Assembly (NCBI GenBank): GCA_000161775.1
Contig: GG704596.1
Location: 1,499,072 to 1,563,071 of the forward strand
Length of the DNA: 64,000 nt
DNA from: Ruegeria lacuscaerulensis ITI-1157
GTDB lineage: Bacteria > Pseudomonadota > Alphaproteobacteria > Rhodobacterales > Rhodobacteraceae
Direction: 5' to 3'
Shown here: in pieces, positions 19,732 through 28,611 of the stretch
How positions within the stretch are numbered: the stretch's first letter is position 1
Layout: every line of letters begins with the position of its first letter
The notes under the pieces: generated by a model
Told to the model about the DNA's origin: nothing
Seen by the model: the letters and a program-made list of their open reading frames with translations, nothing else
The model's database searches: none
Position numbers and translations under genes: made by a program

Positions 19732-20697
19732 TCACCGCCGAGGGCGAGAGGCATGAAACACCTTGAAGCGGTTGTCTCCGGCCAGTTCCTCGACCCGCGC
19801 GAAGGTCTCGGACAGGGTGGTTTCGTAGGGCAGATGGCGGTTGGCCACCATCCACAGGCTGCCCGAGCGCGTCAGGTTGCGGGCCGCCGACGCGATGAAG
19901 CCCTGGCCCAACGATGGGTCGGCGCTGCGCGCGGTGTGGAACGGCGGGTTCATGACCACGGCGTCCAGCGGCTCGGGCGCGGTCCAGGTCATCGCATCGG
20001 CCCAGTGGAATTGGGCGCGCGGATCGACCACGTTGGCCCGGGCGCAGGTCAAGGCAACGTGGTCCGCCTCGACCAGGTGCAGGGTGGTCACCCCGTCGCT
20101 TTCGAGAACGCCTGCGGACAGATACCCCCAGCCCGCGCCCAGATCGGCCACTTTCGCCCCCAGCTTGGCCGGCAGGGTCTTGCGCAGAAGGGCCGAGGCA
20201 GGGTCGATCCCGTCGGCCGAGAACACGCCCGGCGCGGTCCGGTATCCGTCGGCGCTCTGTTCCTGCGGCGTGGCCCAGTCGGCAAAGGTGTCGGCACTGG
20301 CCCGAAACCAGAAGATCTTGCCATGTGCCTTGGAAATCGGTCCCTCGACCGCCACGCGTTTGCGGATGTCTTTCAGCAGGCTGTCGATGCCGTCTGTCTT
20401 GGCACCGTCCACCACGATCGGACCACCGGTGCGCTGGGCGGCCTGATGGATCATCGCCCGCGCAAGCGCCTTGGCGCGTGGCAGAAACAGGATCACGCTG
20501 CCGCAGGGCGCATCGGCCCGGGGTGTTGCATCGAATCCCTGCGCCTGAAAATGGTCATGAAATGGTTTGAACGGTTGGACGACCTGTGTGCCGCCCGGCA
20601 GAATCGAAAGGTCATGCTCCGGTGTCGGGCCGATCACCGAAACCGGCTCGGGCAGGGTCAGGCCCTGTTGCAGGGCAAGGTGAAGACGAGTGGACAT
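19732..20697 (-). CDS. rsmC: RsmC-type methyltransferase
   Basis: About 321 residues, most like RsmC, which methylates G1207 of 16S rRNA (m2G). An N-terminal domain lacks SAM motifs. The C-terminal half has ADLGAGWGYLS (motif I) and VVMNPPFHTAR, whose NPPF is the signature for exocyclic-amine methylation. The start MSTRLHLALQQGL at 20697 is preferred over a longer frame. It lies 27 bases after clpS on the same strand, so the two likely share a transcript. RsmC versus RlmG specificity is not certain. Confidence 0.8.
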   Translation of the reverse strand: MSTRLHLALQQGLTLPEPVSVIGPTPEHDLSILPGGTQVVQPFKPFHDHFQAQGFDATPRADAPCGSVILFLPRAKALARAMIHQAAQRTGGPIVVDGAKTDGIDSLLKDIRKRVAVEGPISKAHGKIFWFRASADTFADWATPQEQSADGYRTAPGVFSADGIDPASALLRKTLPAKLGAKVADLGAGWGYLSAGVLESDGVTTLHLVEADHVALTCARANVVDPRAQFHWADAMTWTAPEPLDAVVMNPPFHTARSADPSLGQGFIASAARNLTRSGSLWMVANRHLPYETTLSETFARVEELAGDNRFKVFHASRPRR

Positions 20698-20723
20698 GGG
20701 CTGTGGGACCGAGGCACGCGGCC

Positions 20724-21047
20724 CTACTCCTCTCTCTCCATTGTGCATTGCAGAGGGTGTTGGTGGCGACGGGCGAAATCCATCACCTGACCCACCTTGG
20801 TTTCGGCGATCTCGTGGCTGAACACGCCCACCACGGCCACGCCCTTCTTGTGAACGGTCAGCATGATCTCGAACGCCTGCGCGTGCGACATGCCGAAGAA
20901 CCGCTCGAGCACATGCACCACGAATTCCATGGGCGTGTAGTCGTCGTTCAGCAGCAGCACCTTGTACAGCGGCGGGCGCTTGGTCTTGGGCTTGGTCTGG
21001 ACAAGGATGGACGTGTCGCCATCGTCATCCGATTTGCCAGCCATCAT
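20724..21047 (-). CDS. clpS: ATP-dependent Clp protease adaptor
   Basis: About 107 residues; ClpS binds the ClpA N-domain and delivers N-end-rule substrates to ClpAP. The motifs [20 protein letters not shown] and [21 protein letters not shown] include the residues of the N-degron pocket. An upstream ATG at 21065 is also possible; neither start has a strong ribosome-binding site. It is divergent from the HAD gene and upstream of rsmC. The clpA gene is not in the window. Confidence 0.95.
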   Translation of the reverse strand: MMAGKSDDDGDTSILVQTKPKTKRPPLYKVLLLNDDYTPMEFVVHVLERFFGMSHAQAFEIMLTVHKKGVAVVGVFSHEIAETKVGQVMDFARRHQHPLQCTMEREE

Positions 21048-21157
21048 CCAACGGGCAGTCAGCATTGTACCGAGATTTTCCGATTCACATTTCGGGTCGT
21101 TTCAGGGCTTATATAACGTCAGCGCCCCCAGAGGAAAGAGCAACCGGCGGAATTGGA

Positions 21158-21859
21158 ATGGAAGAAAACCTGACCCTCATCGCCTTCGATGCTGACGACA
21201 CGCTCTGGCACAACGAGCGGTTCTTTCGGTTGACCCAGGCCCGCTTTGCCGAGCTTCTGGCCGACCATGCCGATCACGATCACCTGATGGAGCGTCTTCT
21301 GGCGGCGGAAAGGCGCAACATCCGGCACTATGGCTATGGCATCAAGGGCTTCGTCCTGTCGATGATCGAAACCGCGCTGGACGTCACCGACGACCGGGTT
21401 CCGGCCCGCGTCATCCGCGAGCTGATCTCGGCGGGGCAAGAGATGCTGGCCCATCCGATCGAGCTTTTGCCGCACGCACGTGCAGCGGTCGAGGCCGCGG
21501 CCGAAACACATGCGATCGCGCTGATCACCAAGGGAGATCTGCTCGACCAGGAGCGCAAGCTGGCCCAATCCGGGCTGGGCGACATGTTCGACGCGGTCGA
21601 GATCGTGTCGGAAAAAGACTCCGAAACCTATCGTGCCATCTTTCAACGCCTGGGTCATGCGCCGGACCGGGTGATGATGGTGGGCAACTCGATCCGGTCG
21701 GATGTCGTTGCCCCGATTCAGGCCGGTGCCTGGGGCGTGCATGTTCCACATGGGTTGATCTGGGACATCGAGCGGGCCGAGATCCCATCCGACCACCCCC
21801 GGTTTCTTGAGATCGAGCATCTGGGCCAACTTCCGGCGCTGTTTCACCGTTTCAGGTGA
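21158..21859 (+). CDS. HAD-family hydrolase
   Basis: The 233-residue phosphatase-like enzyme has AFDADDTLW near residues 8-16 (nucleophile and acid aspartates), ITKGD (motif II), a lysine in the KDSETY region and VGNSIRSDV (motif IV). The ATG at 21158 is chosen because the HAD motif then begins at the N-terminus as usual. The substrate is unknown. It is divergent from clpS; an AT-rich TATATAAC near 21109-21117 could belong to its promoter. Confidence 0.85.
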   Translation: MEENLTLIAFDADDTLWHNERFFRLTQARFAELLADHADHDHLMERLLAAERRNIRHYGYGIKGFVLSMIETALDVTDDRVPARVIRELISAGQEMLAHPIELLPHARAAVEAAAETHAIALITKGDLLDQERKLAQSGLGDMFDAVEIVSEKDSETYRAIFQRLGHAPDRVMMVGNSIRSDVVAPIQAGAWGVHVPHGLIWDIERAEIPSDHPRFLEIEHLGQLPALFHRFR

Positions 21860-22106
21860 CCTGTGTCCTGCAGGGCGCACCCGTTGACTATTTGACCGCT
21901 CGCGTGCCTTGATTTTGCCGCTTTGGCGTCCGTGGTGGCCCGCGCGATCGAGTGCCCAAGATGTAGAGGTGACACGGAGCCCGAGGTGCGACGGGTTCGG
22001 GCAGCTTTCGGTTTATTTCGTTTTGGGCCTGTGCTATCGTCGTGACAATCAACAAAAATGCCGACCGGAAAAATCCGGCGGCGCGAGGCAGACAGAGGCA
22101 AAGATC

Positions 22107-23534
22107 GTGCAGTTTCGGCGGATGATTCCGGCCCGGGCGGGCTTGTTCCTCATTGCGATGATCTGGATCGCTGCAGTCGCGGCGACTCAGGCGCTGGCCG
22201 CGCCTTACGCGGCGATGGTGATTGACGCGCGCACCGGAGAGGTTTTGCATTCGCGCAACGCCGACACCCGCCTGCACCCGGCGTCGCTGACCAAGATGAT
22301 GACGCTGTATATCGCGTTCGAGGCCGTGCGGAACGGCGAGATCACTCTGGACACCCCCGTGACGATCACCAAGGCGGCGGCGGCCGAGCCACCCTCCAAG
22401 CTGGGATTGCGCGCCGGCCAGAAGATCGCGTTCCGCTACCTGATCCGGGCCGCGGCGGTGAAATCGGCCAATGATGCAGCCACGGCCATCGGCATCGCGC
22501 TCAGTGGGTCCGAGGCGGCCTTTGCGCGCCGCATGACCCGCACCGCCAAGGCCATGGGCATGTCCCGCACGACCTTCAAGAACGCGCATGGCCTGACCGA
22601 ACCGGGCCACCTTTCCACGGCCCGCGACATGACCACGCTGGGTCGGCACCTGCTGTATGACTACCCCGAATACTACAACCTGTTCTCGCGCCAATCGACC
22701 TATGCGGGCATCAAGACGGTTCCCAACACGAACCGCCGCCTGCTGGCCGCGTACAAGGGCGCTGACGGTATCAAGACAGGCTATACGCGCGCGGCCGGGT
22801 TCAACCTGGTGGCCTCGGCCAAGCGTGGAAATGAACGCATCATCGCCACCGTGTTCGGCGGCAAGTCCAGTGCCTGGCGCAATGCCAAAGTGGCCGAACT
22901 GCTGGACTTGGGGTTTCGTCGTGCTCCGTCGCGCGCCCCGATCCGCAAGCCGTCCCGCCCCGCCTATGCGGGGAATGCGGGCCTGGGCGACACCCAGGTG
23001 GCGCGCGCGATCGGCGCGCCGCAACAGAGTTTGCGCCCGGTCATGCGTCCGGGGGCCGGGGTCGCGGTTCAAGTCGCGAGCGCAGTGGCCGAAACGGCTG
23101 CCAAGAACGCGCCTCGTATCCAGGACAGTATTGCCGCTGCAATTGCTGCGGCCGACATCGCACCCACCGCACCGCCGGTGCAGAGCGTCGATACCCGTCC
23201 GGCCCTGAGGCCCGACAATCTTGTCTTGGCCTCGACCCAACCGGCGGCAGCGCCTGAGCCCGAGCAGGAGATCGTCACCCGTCTGTCCACCTCGGGCGGG
23301 CACCTGTGGGGGGTCAACGTGGGCCGCTACACAACTCGGTACGAGGCCGAGAAGGTGTTGCTGAAAACGGCGCTGTCGGAAATGACCACCCTTGAAGGCA
23401 CGCTGCGCAAGGTGAACCAGAGTTCAAAAGGGTTCGAGGCCACGTTCCAAGGCATGACCCGCGAACAGGCCGATCTGGCCTGCCGTCGCCTGAAGGCGCG
23501 CAATGTCACCTGTTTCATGATCGGGCCATCATAA
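22107..23534 (+). CDS. D-alanyl-D-alanine carboxypeptidase (S11) with SPOR domain
   Basis: About 475 residues. A signal peptide (to about ALAAP) is followed by a penicillin-binding-protein fold with SxxK (SLTK, about 60-63), SAN (near 118) and KTG (KTGYT, near 223), the full active site of DacA/DacC-type enzymes that trim peptidoglycan pentapeptides. An Ala/Pro-rich linker leads to a C-terminal SPOR-like domain (about 395-475: LWGVNVGRY ... CFMIGPS) that would bind denuded glycan at the septum. The GTG at 22107 has GAGG before it; the ATG at 22122 is an alternative. Confidence 0.9.
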   Translation: MQFRRMIPARAGLFLIAMIWIAAVAATQALAAPYAAMVIDARTGEVLHSRNADTRLHPASLTKMMTLYIAFEAVRNGEITLDTPVTITKAAAAEPPSKLGLRAGQKIAFRYLIRAAAVKSANDAATAIGIALSGSEAAFARRMTRTAKAMGMSRTTFKNAHGLTEPGHLSTARDMTTLGRHLLYDYPEYYNLFSRQSTYAGIKTVPNTNRRLLAAYKGADGIKTGYTRAAGFNLVASAKRGNERIIATVFGGKSSAWRNAKVAELLDLGFRRAPSRAPIRKPSRPAYAGNAGLGDTQVARAIGAPQQSLRPVMRPGAGVAVQVASAVAETAAKNAPRIQDSIAAAIAAADIAPTAPPVQSVDTRPALRPDNLVLASTQPAAAPEPEQEIVTRLSTSGGHLWGVNVGRYTTRYEAEKVLLKTALSEMTTLEGTLRKVNQSSKGFEATFQGMTREQADLACRRLKARNVTCFMIGPS

Positions 23535-23563
23535 GGCTCGGCGCTCTCTCCTGAAAGGAATTG

Positions 23564-23591
23564 GGCTGCGGTTTTCCGCAGCCATTTTTTT
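23564..23591 (+). terminator. Intrinsic terminator after the carboxypeptidase gene
   Basis: GGCTGCGG (23564-23571) and CCGCAGCC (23576-23583) form a perfect eight-pair stem on TTTT, followed by A and seven T. Confidence 0.9.
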
Positions 23592-23956
23592 CCTTAACCA
23601 GAGGCCTTGCCCTGAGGTTGCAAATGCCACGGCGCGCTGCGAACATGACGTGCCTACGGGTCTTTCAGCCAATAATTCGCCGGAGATGCAGCTTGAGCCG
23701 TTTTCCGATGTTCGGCGTGCTCCTGTCGGGCGTTTCGGATCGTGTCTTCGCGCAGCGCCTCGAAACCCGCAAAGCAGGTCTGCGGGGGAAAAGAGGGTAT
23801 GCCCTCAAGCCAGGAGGGGCACGAGAAAGCCGGTCGGGCGCTTTGCGGGCGCATCCCGGCCATCGGTGCCGCCAGAGATCGAAGGCAGTTTTCTTGGCGA
23901 CAAAGCGCGTTCCCCGGCATCGGTTTGCTCTCGTTTGAGCCGCCCAAAACTTTCCC
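23592..23956. other. Gap without a convincing gene
   Basis: These 365 bases hold no gene that I can support. A minus-strand frame from 23920 to 23654 encodes 88 residues including CPSWLEGIPSFPPQTCFAGFE, which reads somewhat protein-like, but it has no recognised family, no clear ribosome-binding site and competing open frames on the other strand. Confidence 0.4.
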
Positions 23957-23985
23957 TTGCTACGCAGTCAGCAAACACTTATACG
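23957..23985 (+). promoter_or_regulatory. Promoter of the rpmC (spc) unit
   Basis: TTGCTA at 23957-23962, a 17-base spacer, TATACG at 23980-23985. The -10 is identical to that of the rpsL promoter. It explains how the ribosomal cluster restarts after the 11 kb interruption. Confidence 0.65.
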
Positions 23986-24041
23986 GCGACATCCTGCGAT
24001 CTCCCGGCGTTGTCGGGCGATTCGCATGTCTGTAATTCATC

Positions 24042-24085
24042 CACCAGGTCCAAGGTGACCCGTTTACGGGGCCTTCTGGTGTTTT
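24042..24085 (+). promoter_or_regulatory. Structured leader with terminator-like end before rpmC
   Basis: CACCAG (24042-24047) pairs with CTGGTG (24076-24081). Inside, AGG pairs with CCT and CCCG-TTTA-CGGG forms the apex. TTTT follows the outer stem at once. It ends 18 bases before rpmC, so it could be an attenuator or a ribosomal-protein binding site. Function is inferred from shape and place. Confidence 0.5.
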
Positions 24086-24103
24086 GAGCAAAGGAACAAG
24101 GCG

Positions 24104-24310
24104 ATGAACGCCAAGGAACTGCGTGAAAAGACCCCGGACCAGCTCCGCGAGGAATTGGTCAACCTGAAGAAAGAAAGCTTCAATCTGCGCTTTCAACAGG
24201 CCACCGGTCAGCTGGAAAACACTGCCGGCATCAAAGCGGCCCGCCGTAATGTGGCCCGCATCAAGACGATTCTGAACGAAAAGGCCGCTGCTGCGGCATC
24301 GGAGGAGTAA
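24104..24310 (+). CDS. rpmC: 50S ribosomal protein L29
   Basis: The 68-residue two-helix protein lies at the tunnel exit beside L23. It begins [24 protein letters not shown] and has the core [26 protein letters not shown]. First gene of the resumed spc block; rpsQ follows after four bases with its ribosome-binding site GGAGG overlapping the end. Confidence 0.98.
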   Translation: MNAKELREKTPDQLREELVNLKKESFNLRFQQATGQLENTAGIKAARRNVARIKTILNEKAAAAASEE

Positions 24311-24314
24311 TCCT

Positions 24315-24545
24315 ATGCCCAAGCGTATCCTGCAAGGCACCGTGACCAGCGACGCCAACGATCAGACAGTAACCGTGTTGGTGGAGCGTCGCTTCAAGCA
24401 CCCTCTGCTGCAGAAAACCGTCCGTAAGTCCAAGAAATACCGGGCTCACGACGAAAAGAACGCCTTCAAGGTCGGCGACTCCGTACGCATCATCGAATGC
24501 GCGCCGAAATCGAAGACGAAACGCTGGGAGGTTCTGGGGGCGTAA
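24315..24545 (+). CDS. rpsQ: 30S ribosomal protein S17
   Basis: The 76-residue OB-fold protein binds 16S rRNA helix 11 early in assembly. It begins [30 protein letters not shown] and holds [30 protein letters not shown], the classic S17 core. Normal length; co-transcribed with rpmC and rplN. Confidence 0.98.
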   Translation: MPKRILQGTVTSDANDQTVTVLVERRFKHPLLQKTVRKSKKYRAHDEKNAFKVGDSVRIIECAPKSKTKRWEVLGA

Positions 24546-24620
24546 GCTTCCAAGCCTTTCCATTTGTCGAAACCCTGGGGGAATTAACTAGACCAGCCCC
24601 CACAGGTCGGGAGAAACCAC

Positions 24621-24989
24621 ATGATCCAGATGCAGACCAATCTGGATGTCGCTGACAACTCCGGCGCTCGCCGAGTTCAGTGCATCAAGGTCCTGGGTGG
24701 TTCCAAGCGTAAATACGCCTCCGTCGGCGACATCATTGTCGTCTCGGTGAAGGAAGCCATCCCGCGCGGCGCGTGAAGAAAGGTGACGTCCGCAAGGCCG
24801 TCGTCGTACGCACCGCCAAGGAAGTCCGTCGCGAAGACGGCACCGCGATCCGCTTCGATCGCAACGCCGCCGTCATCCTGAACAACAACAACGAGCCCGT
24901 CGGCACCCGTATCTTCGGGCCCCGTCGTTCGTGAACTGCGCGCGAAGAACTTCATGAAGATCATCTCGCTGGCTCCGGAGGTGCTGTAA
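24621..24989 (+). CDS. rplN: 50S ribosomal protein L14, disrupted by two compensating indels
   Basis: From ATG 24621 to TAA 24989 there are 369 bases, exactly right for the 122-residue L14. As written, a TGA at 24774 ends the frame after PRGA. One C is missing between 24770 and 24771 ([12 protein letters not shown] is expected), and one C is extra in the CCCC at 24920-24923 (FGPVVRELR is expected). With both corrected, the full L14 sequence [19 protein letters not shown] ... ISLAPEVL is restored. L14 is essential, so sequencing errors are far more likely than a broken gene. It sits between rpsQ and rplX. Confidence 0.93.
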
Positions 24990-24991
24990 TC

Positions 24992-25303
24992 ATGGCTGCT
25001 AAACTCCGCAAAGGCGACAAGGTCGTCGTGCTGGCCGGCAAGGACAAGGGCAAAGAGGGTGTGATCACTTCGGTCGACCCCAAGGCCGGCAAAGCCGTGG
25101 TCGATGGCATCAACATCGCCATCCGTCACACCCGCCAGTCGCAAACCTCGCAGGGTGGCCGCATTCCCAAAGCGCTGCCGATCGACCTGTCGAACCTGGC
25201 CCTGCTGGACAAGAACGGCAAGGCAACCCGCGTCGGCTTCCGCATGGAAGGCGACAAGAAGGTTCGTTACGCCAAGACCACGGGGGACGTGATCGATGCT
25301 TGA
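24992..25303 (+). CDS. rplX: 50S ribosomal protein L24
   Basis: The 103-residue KOW-domain protein starts 50S assembly. It begins [23 protein letters not shown], the KOW motif, and ends in [13 protein letters not shown]. It lies two bases after rplN and overlaps rplE by eight bases, so the two are coupled. Confidence 0.98.
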   Translation: MAAKLRKGDKVVVLAGKDKGKEGVITSVDPKAGKAVVDGINIAIRHTRQSQTSQGGRIPKALPIDLSNLALLDKNGKATRVGFRMEGDKKVRYAKTTGDVIDA

Positions 25304-25856
25304 TGCTGCAACCTACACCCCGCGTCTGAAAGCTCAGTACGCCGAAACCATCCGCGCCGCTCTGAAAGAAGAGTTCGGCTACAAGAACGACATGCAGATC
25401 CCCAAGCTGGAGAAGATCGTTCTGAACATCGGCTGCGGTGCCGAGGCGGTGAAGGACTCGAAGAAGGCGAAGGCCGCCGTCGAGGATCTGACCGCGATTG
25501 CCGGCCAGAGGGCCGTGGCAACCAAGGCGAAGAAGTCGATCGCGGGTTTCCGCGTCCGTGAAGACATGCCGCTGGGCGCCAAGGTGACCCTGCGCGGCGA
25601 CCGGATGTACGAATTCCTGGATCGTCTGATCACCATCGCGCTGCCGCGCGTGCGTGACTTCCGCGGTGTGAAACCAGCTTTCGACGGCCGTGGCAACTTT
25701 GCCATGGGCATGAAAGAGCACATCGTGTTCCCGGAAATCGACTTCGACAAGGTCGACGAGGTCTGGGGTCTGGACATCGTAATTGCCACCACAGCGAAAA
25801 CCGACGCTGAAGCAAAGGCACTGTTGAAAGCTTTCAACATGCCGTTCAACGCGTAA
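25296..25856 (+). CDS. rplE: 50S ribosomal protein L5
   Basis: The 186-residue product binds 5S rRNA and contacts P-site t[18 protein letters not shown] and [20 protein letters not shown] are family hallmarks, as is the C-terminal [29 protein letters not shown]. Length is typical for alphaproteobacteria. Confidence 0.98.
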   Translation: MLDAATYTPRLKAQYAETIRAALKEEFGYKNDMQIPKLEKIVLNIGCGAEAVKDSKKAKAAVEDLTAIAGQRAVATKAKKSIAGFRVREDMPLGAKVTLRGDRMYEFLDRLITIALPRVRDFRGVKPAFDGRGNFAMGMKEHIVFPEIDFDKVDEVWGLDIVIATTAKTDAEAKALLKAFNMPFNA

Positions 25857-25875
25857 GCGCCGGGAGGAAAGAGAC

Positions 25876-26181
25876 ATGGCTAAAAAAGCAATGATCGAGC
25901 GCGAGAAGAAGCGCGAGCGCCTGGTGGCAAAATACGCCGCGAAGCGCGCCGAGCTGAAAGAAATCGCGAATGACGAGAGCCGCCCGATGGAAGAGCGCTT
26001 CAAGGCGCGTCTGAAACTGGCGAAACTGCCGCGCAACAGCTCGGCAACCCGTCTGCACAACCGCTGCCAGCTGACCGGCCGTCCGCACGCTTACTATCGT
26101 AAGCTGAAGATCAGCCGTATCGCGCTGCGCGAGCTGGGCTCTGCTGGTCAGATCCCCGGCATGGTGAAATCGAGCTGGTAA
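25876..26181 (+). CDS. rpsN: 30S ribosomal protein S14
   Basis: The 101-residue product is the long, zinc-free type of S14: it begins [21 protein letters not shown] and lacks CxxC motifs. The C-terminal [39 protein letters not shown] is highly conserved. A GGGAGGAAAG ribosome-binding site precedes it. Confidence 0.98.
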   Translation: MAKKAMIEREKKRERLVAKYAAKRAELKEIANDESRPMEERFKARLKLAKLPRNSSATRLHNRCQLTGRPHAYYRKLKISRIALRELGSAGQIPGMVKSSW

Positions 26182-26193
26182 GGAGAGAGTGAT

Positions 26194-26586
26194 ATGAACG
26201 ATCCTATCGGCGATATGCTCACCCGTATCCGCAACGCGCAGATGCGCGGCAAGTCCACCGTTATCACTCCGGCGTCGAAACTGCGCGCCTGGGTTCTGGA
26301 CGTGCTGGCGGAGGAAGGCTACATCCGCGGCTATGAAAAAGTGACCGGTGCCAATGGCCACCCGGCGCTTGAGATCAGCCTGAAATACTATGAAGGCACC
26401 CCTGTCATTCGCGAGCTGAAGCGGGTCTCGAAACCCGGTCGTCGCGTGTACATGGGCGTCAATGACATTCCGCAGGTCCGTCAGGGTCTGGGCGTGTCGA
26501 TTGTCAGCACGCCCAAGGGCGTGATGTCGGACGCGAACGCTCGCTCCAACAATGTTGGCGGCGAAGTGCTCTGCACCGTCTTCTAA
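26194..26586 (+). CDS. rpsH: 30S ribosomal protein S8
   Basis: The 130-residue product binds the central domain of 16S rRNA. It begins [20 protein letters not shown] and ends [22 protein letters not shown], the usual C-terminal motif region. In E. coli S8 represses the spc operon at rplE; no evident copy of that site was checked here. Twelve bases separate it from rpsN. Confidence 0.98.
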   Translation: MNDPIGDMLTRIRNAQMRGKSTVITPASKLRAWVLDVLAEEGYIRGYEKVTGANGHPALEISLKYYEGTPVIRELKRVSKPGRRVYMGVNDIPQVRQGLGVSIVSTPKGVMSDANARSNNVGGEVLCTVF

Positions 26587-26597
26587 GGAGGTCTGGA

Positions 26598-27131
26598 ATG
26601 TCTCGTATTGGTAAAAAACCGGTCGAGCTGCCCAGTGGCGTTTCCGCTGCTGTGTCCGGCCAGACCATCGAAGTGAAGGGTCCGAAAGGCACCCGCAGCT
26701 TCACCGCAACCGACGATGTCACCCTGTCGGTCGAAGACAACGTGGTCACGATCACGCCGCGTGGTTCGTCCAAGCGGGCGCGCCAGCAGTGGGGCATGAG
26801 CCGCACCATGGTTGCCAACCTGATCGAAGGCGTGACCAACGGCTTCAAGAAAGAGCTGGAGATCCAGGGTGTGGGTTACCGCGCTCAGATGCAGGGCAAC
26901 ACCCTGAAGCTGAACCTGGGCTACAGCCACGATGTCGATTTCGTCGCGCCGGAGGGTGTCACCATCACCGCGCCGAAGCAGACCGAGATCGTCGTGGAAG
27001 GCATCGACCAGCAGCTGGTGGGCGAAGTGGCGGCCAAGATCCGCGACTGGCGCCGTCCCGAGCCGTACAAAGGCAAGGGCATCCGCTACAAGGGCGAGTT
27101 CATCTTCCGCAAGGAAGGCAAGAAGAAGTAA
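26598..27131 (+). CDS. rplF: 50S ribosomal protein L6
   Basis: The 177-residue product lies near the sarcin-ricin loop and the elongation-factor site. It begins [15 protein letters not shown], has the duplicated L6 fold and ends with [30 protein letters not shown], the conserved tail. AAGGAGG lies before the ATG. Confidence 0.98.
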   Translation: MSRIGKKPVELPSGVSAAVSGQTIEVKGPKGTRSFTATDDVTLSVEDNVVTITPRGSSKRARQQWGMSRTMVANLIEGVTNGFKKELEIQGVGYRAQMQGNTLKLNLGYSHDVDFVAPEGVTITAPKQTEIVVEGIDQQLVGEVAAKIRDWRRPEPYKGKGIRYKGEFIFRKEGKKK

Positions 27132-27142
27132 GGACGAACACA

Positions 27143-27502
27143 ATGGCAAACAGCAAAAGAACCCTGTTTCTGAAGCGCCGCCTGCGCGTTCGGAACAAGC
27201 TTCGCAAGGTCAACGCCGGGCGTCCGCGCCTGTCGGTGCACCGCTCGAACAAGAACATCTCGGTCCAGCTGATCGACGATGTGCGCGGCGTGACCCTGGC
27301 CTCGGCCTCGACCCTGGAAAAGGATCTGGGCGTTGTCGGCAAGAACAACATCGAAGCGGCCACCAAGGTGGGCGCGGCCATCGCCGAACGGGCCAAGAAG
27401 GCCGGTGTCGAAGAGGCCTATTTCGATCGTGGCGGTTTCCTGTTCCACGGCAAGGTGAAGGCTCTGGCCGACGCTGCGCGTGAAGGCGGGCTGAAGATCT
27501 AA
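27143..27502 (+). CDS. rplR: 50S ribosomal protein L18
   Basis: The 119-residue product binds 5S rRNA. The start [22 protein letters not shown] at 27143, 11 bases after rplF, gives the family length even though the frame is open upstream. [20 protein letters not shown] and the C-terminal [27 protein letters not shown] are conserved. Confidence 0.97.
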   Translation: MANSKRTLFLKRRLRVRNKLRKVNAGRPRLSVHRSNKNISVQLIDDVRGVTLASASTLEKDLGVVGKNNIEAATKVGAAIAERAKKAGVEEAYFDRGGFLFHGKVKALADAAREGGLKI

Positions 27503-27509
27503 GACCTGT

Positions 27510-27597
27510 GGGTGGCCCCCGCGGCCACCCCGATGATCCGGGAGCCTCGGCCCTGTGCCGGGGCTCACCTGGATTGAAGCAACGGCGCTGATGCGCC
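27510..27597 (+). other. Three consecutive hairpins between rplR and rpsE
   Basis: GGGTGGCC/GGCCACCC (27510-27530), GAGCC...GGCTC (27542-27566) and GGCGC/GCGCC (27584-27597) follow each other in the 116-base spacer. There is no T-run, so they are not simple terminators. They may space or regulate rpsE translation. Confidence 0.5.
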
Positions 27598-27618
27598 ATC
27601 AGAGAAAGGGATGCCGAA

Positions 27619-28197
27619 ATGGCAGAACGTGAAAACCGCCGGGGCAACCGTCGCGACCGCGACGAAGCACCGGAATTCGCAGATCGCCTGGTTGCGATCA
27701 ACCGCGTGTCGAAAACTGTAAAGGGTGGTAAGCGCTTCGGCTTCGCCGCTCTGGTGGTTGTCGGCGATCAGAAAGGCCGCGTCGGCTTTGGCAAGGGCAA
27801 GGCGAAAGAAGTGCCCGAGGCCATCCGCAAGGCCACCGAGCAGGCCAAGCGCAACATGATCCGCGTGCAGCTGCGCGAAGGCCGCACGCTGCACCACGAC
27901 ATCGAAGGCCGCCACGGCGCCGGCAAGGTCGTCATGCGCACCGCGCCGGAAGGTACCGGTATCATCGCCGGTGGTCCGATGCGTGCCGTGTTCGAGATGC
28001 TGGGCGTCAAGGACGTGGTTTCCAAGTCGCTGGGTTCGCAGAACCCCTACAACATGATCCGCGCCACCATCGACGGCCTGAAGAAAGAACAGAGCCCGCG
28101 TTCGGTTGCCGCGCGTCGTGGCAAGAAGGTTGCTGACATCCTGCCCAAGCGGGAAGACGCACCGGCCGCATCGGCGCAAGTCGCCGAAGAAGCGTAA
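27619..28197 (+). CDS. rpsE: 30S ribosomal protein S5
   Basis: The 192-residue product works in decoding fidelity and the mRNA entry channel. [27 protein letters not shown] is the dsRBD-like N-terminal domain and [31 protein letters not shown] the C-terminal one. An acidic, Ala-rich tail is typical of the group. Twelve bases separate it from rpmD. Confidence 0.98.
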   Translation: MAERENRRGNRRDRDEAPEFADRLVAINRVSKTVKGGKRFGFAALVVVGDQKGRVGFGKGKAKEVPEAIRKATEQAKRNMIRVQLREGRTLHHDIEGRHGAGKVVMRTAPEGTGIIAGGPMRAVFEMLGVKDVVSKSLGSQNPYNMIRATIDGLKKEQSPRSVAARRGKKVADILPKREDAPAASAQVAEEA

Positions 28198-28209
28198 GGA
28201 GACGTCACC

Positions 28210-28398
28210 ATGGCAAAAACCATCGTCGTCAAGCAGATCGGTTCGCCGATCCGCCGCCCCGCCGACCAGCGCGCAACCCTGATCGGTCTGGGCCTGAACA
28301 AGATGCACAAGACCCGCGAGCTGGAGGATACCCCCTCGATCCGCGGCATGATCAACAAGATCCCGCATCTGGTGGAAATCATCGAAGAACGCGACTGA
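28210..28398 (+). CDS. rpmD: 50S ribosomal protein L30
   Basis: The 62-residue product begins [24 protein letters not shown] and contains [23 protein letters not shown], the L30 core. It closes this ribosomal unit with a terminator, whereas in many bacteria rplO follows at once; here rplO is 1.6 kb away. Confidence 0.98.
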   Translation: MAKTIVVKQIGSPIRRPADQRATLIGLGLNKMHKTRELEDTPSIRGMINKIPHLVEIIEERD

Positions 28399-28421
28399 TC
28401 GCGTCTCCGATCCAACTTGAA

Positions 28422-28451
28422 AACGCCTCCGACCGGTTCGGGGGCGTTTTT
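28422..28451 (+). terminator. Intrinsic terminator after rpmD
   Basis: An 11-pair stem (28422-28432 with 28438-28448, one G-U) on a five-base loop, ending in TTTTT. Confidence 0.88.
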
Positions 28452-28513
28452 CGTTGCGCCTACTGCATAGTATGTCATGCATTGCGCGCATACCGGATAG
28501 ACCGAGACTCGGA

Positions 28514-28542
28514 TTGTTTGCGGTAACATTCAAGCCTATCTG
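28514..28542 (+). promoter_or_regulatory. Candidate promoter of the DUF1127 gene
   Basis: TTGTTT (28514-28519), 17 bases, TATCTG (28537-28542). The -35 is weak. A TGCAT/ATGCA inverted repeat lies further upstream at about 28462-28479. Confidence 0.35.
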
Positions 28543-28611
28543 AAGGGTGTCCACACAGGAACAAGACACACAGCACCAGGGAATACGCCCTGGCCAGAAA
28601 GGAGCCCAGAT

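Noticed and set aside
23654..23920. Possible small minus-strand gene in the gap before rpmC
   Set aside because: Part of it reads like protein, but there is no family, no start signal, and several other frames are open across the same DNA.
24621..24989. rplN as a true pseudogene or a programmed frameshift
   Set aside because: Two opposite one-base changes with exact length conservation in an essential gene fit sequencing error; no slippery site with stimulatory structure is seen.
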